From assembly GCF_900108515.1 (NCBI RefSeq), contig NZ_FNWW01000006.1, forward strand, positions 124,001 through 188,000: a stretch of 64,000 bases of DNA. The letters run 5' to 3'. Of this stretch, positions 62,048 through 64,000 are shown piece by piece (position 1 is the stretch's first letter; each line of letters begins with the position of its first letter). This DNA comes from Halobacillus karajensis (GTDB lineage: Bacteria > Bacillota > Bacilli > Bacillales > Halobacillaceae). The notes beneath the pieces were generated by a model. The model was not told the origin of the DNA, did not search any database, and was given only the letters and a program-made list of their open reading frames with translations. The translations under genes were made by a program, and so were the position numbers.

Positions 62048-62974
62048 ATGACTCGTTATATTATCCAGCGATTGATTTATATGGTTATAACGATGTTCTT
62101 AATTGCTACCCTGACGTTCTTCCTGATGAAGTTTTTACCTGGGACTCCCCTAAGTGCTGCAGATAAATTGTCGGAAGAACAACAAGCGGTAGTATTAGAA
62201 AAATATGGGTTGAATGATCCCGTTCCTGTCCAATATTTTAATTATATGACAAACTTGGTTCAAGGGGACTTAGGGATTTCATTTCAGTTTGATAACCGTG
62301 AAGTAACAACAATCATAATGGAACGTATCGGTCCATCTATGCAACTCGGTGTTCAAGCGATGTTTATTGGTACAATCATTGGTATTCTGCTTGGTCTAAC
62401 CTCAGCTATTTATCATAATGGGATGTTAGATTATAGTTCAACCTTTCTTGCGGTATTAGGTCAGTCTATTCCATCTTTCGTTTTTGCTGGATTGCTCCAG
62501 TTTTTTATAGGAGTGAAACTTGGCTGGTTGCCAGTTGCCTTGTGGGAAGGCTGGGAATATTCAATACTACCAACCATTTCGTTGGCCATCTTCCCAATTG
62601 CAATTGCCGCCCGTTTTATGAGGACAGAAATGTTGGAAGTTATGGGGTCGGACTATATCGTTACGGCCCGAGCCAAAGGTGTGAACAAGTTCGGTGTTGT
62701 ATTTAAGCACGGTTTTAGAAACGCTTTAATTCCATTGATTACAGTGTTAGGACCGCTAGCTGTTGGTTTGATGACAGGTACATTGGTGATTGAGAATATC
62801 TTTGCCGTACCTGGAATTGGTGAGCAGTTCGTAAAAGCGATAAACATGAATGACTTCCCAATTATTATGGGTACGACTCTCTTGATCGCTTTCCTATTCA
62901 TCTTCATCATCCTGGTCATCGACTTGCTTTATGGAGTCATCGACCCTAGAATTCGACTGGCGGAAGGAGAGTAA
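62048..62974 (+). CDS. oppB: Oligopeptide permease OppB
   Basis: 308 residues, six membrane helices. Start MTRYIIQRLIYMVITMFLIAT with ggaggtg upstream supports ATG 62048; the longer frame from 61934 reads through AT-rich leader. The ABC-permease EAA loop lies at GSDYIVTARAKGVNKFGVVFKHGFRNALIP (about 202-231). Confidence 0.95.
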   Translation: MTRYIIQRLIYMVITMFLIATLTFFLMKFLPGTPLSAADKLSEEQQAVVLEKYGLNDPVPVQYFNYMTNLVQGDLGISFQFDNREVTTIIMERIGPSMQLGVQAMFIGTIIGILLGLTSAIYHNGMLDYSSTFLAVLGQSIPSFVFAGLLQFFIGVKLGWLPVALWEGWEYSILPTISLAIFPIAIAARFMRTEMLEVMGSDYIVTARAKGVNKFGVVFKHGFRNALIPLITVLGPLAVGLMTGTLVIENIFAVPGIGEQFVKAINMNDFPIIMGTTLLIAFLFIFIILVIDLLYGVIDPRIRLAEGE

Positions 62975-62980
62975 TCATCA

Positions 62981-64000
62981 ATGGATAACCAAAAACCATC
63001 GAAAGATTTATTTGTTCCTGTAGAAACAAAGGAAACGGAGATAGATAAGATTTCTCGACCGAGTTTATCTTTCTGGCAGGATTCTTTCATTCGTCTCCGT
63101 AAAAATATCGGAGCGATGATTGGACTTGCGGTATTAGTAGTGTTGGCTCTATTGGCCGCGTTTGGTCCCTATATGACGGAATATGGACAGTACGAGCAAG
63201 ATCTTTCGCGCGCTAAAATGCCTCCAAAAGTAGAAGGTTTAGGCTGGCTTGGTATGGATGGTATGCTTTCTGACGTACAATCTGCTGATACAGTAGAACA
63301 AGCAAAAACAAAAGCGATGATGCGTTTTAACAATCAGGAAGAATATATTACAACTGAAGTGTTGAATGACGGTTCGAATGGGGAGGCTGCTGAAGTTAAA
63401 GCTACTTATGACGTCTATGCAGCTAAAAATATGGATGAAAATTTCTGGTTTGGTACAGATGGACTTGGGCGTGACCAGTGGACACGTACATGGATGGGAA
63501 CTCGAGTATCTCTTTACATTGCCTTTTTAGCTGCAGCGATTGATATGTTAATCGGTGTTGCTTATGGAGGTATATCTGCTTATTATGGCGGCCGTGTCGA
63601 TAACTATATGCAGCGTTTTATTGAAATACTTGTTGGTATTCCTAACCTGGTACTCATAATTTTGATGATTCTAATTCTAGAACCAGGAATAATGTCCATT
63701 ACCATCGCTCTTGCGATATCGGGGTGGATATCGATGGCCAGAATTGTCCGAGGCCAGATATTAAAACTGAAAAACCAAGAATTCGTGCTGGCATCAAGAA
63801 CATTGGGTGCGAAAGATAGTCGTATTTTGCAGAAGCATTTGATTCCGAACACATTGGGATTAATCATTATCAATACCATGTTTTCCATTCCTTCTGCGAT
63901 TTTCTTCGAAGCATTTTTAAGCTTTATTGGATTAGGTCTTCCAACTCCAATGGCTTCGCTTGGTACGCTGATTGATGCAGGTTTCGATTCTTTGCAGATT
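62981..64000 (+). CDS. oppC: Oligopeptide permease OppC (partial, runs off the window)
   Basis: At least 340 residues, cut by the window end. Starts MDNQKPSKDLFVPVETKE, 6 bases after oppB. N-terminal OppC helix (about 43-62), a non-membrane outside loop to about 165 typical of OppC, then helices and the EAA loop FVLASRTLGAKDSRILQKHLIPN (about 268-290). Normally followed by the ATPases oppD and oppF, expected outside the window. Confidence 0.94.
   Translation, partial: MDNQKPSKDLFVPVETKETEIDKISRPSLSFWQDSFIRLRKNIGAMIGLAVLVVLALLAAFGPYMTEYGQYEQDLSRAKMPPKVEGLGWLGMDGMLSDVQSADTVEQAKTKAMMRFNNQEEYITTEVLNDGSNGEAAEVKATYDVYAAKNMDENFWFGTDGLGRDQWTRTWMGTRVSLYIAFLAAAIDMLIGVAYGGISAYYGGRVDNYMQRFIEILVGIPNLVLIILMILILEPGIMSITIALAISGWISMARIVRGQILKLKNQEFVLASRTLGAKDSRILQKHLIPNTLGLIIINTMFSIPSAIFFEAFLSFIGLGLPTPMASLGTLIDAGFDSLQI

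Overview
The window comes from a Gram-positive, endospore-forming, moderately low-GC member of the Bacillaceae. The evidence is the spore-permeability operon gerPA-PF, a B. subtilis-like comK and med, a T-box leader on trpS, FapR/FadR/NagR-type operators, AddAB instead of RecBCD, and long synteny with B. subtilis. Many proteins are rich in Asp and Glu, including surface proteins, which fits a halophilic or halotolerant genus such as Halobacillus or a close relative. The genus is an inference and was not tested.

Layout. 1-3.5 kb: late haem synthesis operon hemE-hemH-hemY. 3.7-5.9 kb: a nucleoside hydrolase facing a LacI-type regulator with its own operator. 6.1-9.9 kb: yhfH, yhfI, lplJ and lcfB (the last with a FadR operator). 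10.1-12.5 kb: a coiled-coil protein, a run of five hairpins that looks like an unannotated structured RNA, frameshifted gene remnants, and a DUF3939 gene. 12.6-14.9 kb: comK with an antisense neighbour, a TVP38-type membrane protein, and signal peptidase I. 15.1-22.3 kb: addB-addA. 22.6-24.5 kb: gerPA-PF on the minus strand. 24.6-27.5 kb: a DUF418 / DUF2157 / GDYXXLXY membrane cassette. 27.6-31.6 kb: rocD, yisL, an orphan tandem Fur site and asparagine synthase. 31.9-37.2 kb: the N-acetylglucosamine operon nagP-nagA-nagB-nagR plus a SIS protein, with a NagR site and a cre-like site in the leader. 37.3-38.7 kb: a membrane-anchored GH13 protein lacking most catalytic residues.

38.9-48.7 kb: a block resembling the B. 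subtilis yitS-yitT-ipi-yitU-yitV-yitW region, with inserted small genes, a decayed repeat-protein gene and a 120-base inverted-repeat element. 48.9-51.4 kb: mobB-moaE-moaD (molybdenum cofactor), uppP, yjzD. 51.5-58.0 kb: an unknown protein, med, the FapR-controlled fabH-fabF pair, an LCP-family protein, and yjbA. 58.1-64 kb: trpS with its T-box, a DUF3899 protein, and the oligopeptide transporter oppA-oppB-oppC (oppC runs off the end).

Most genes are core chromosomal genes in conserved order. There is no prophage, insertion sequence, CRISPR array, tRNA or rRNA. The less ordinary signals are in the gaps: the multi-hairpin RNA at 11.14-11.34 kb, the nested terminator / Shine-Dalgarno-blocking structure at 46.45-46.51 kb, the orphan Fur promoter at 29.4 kb, and the apparent pseudo-amylase at 37.3 kb. 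Start codons were moved from the longest reading frame wherever a ribosome binding site, promoter or family alignment favoured a later one; each such case is noted.
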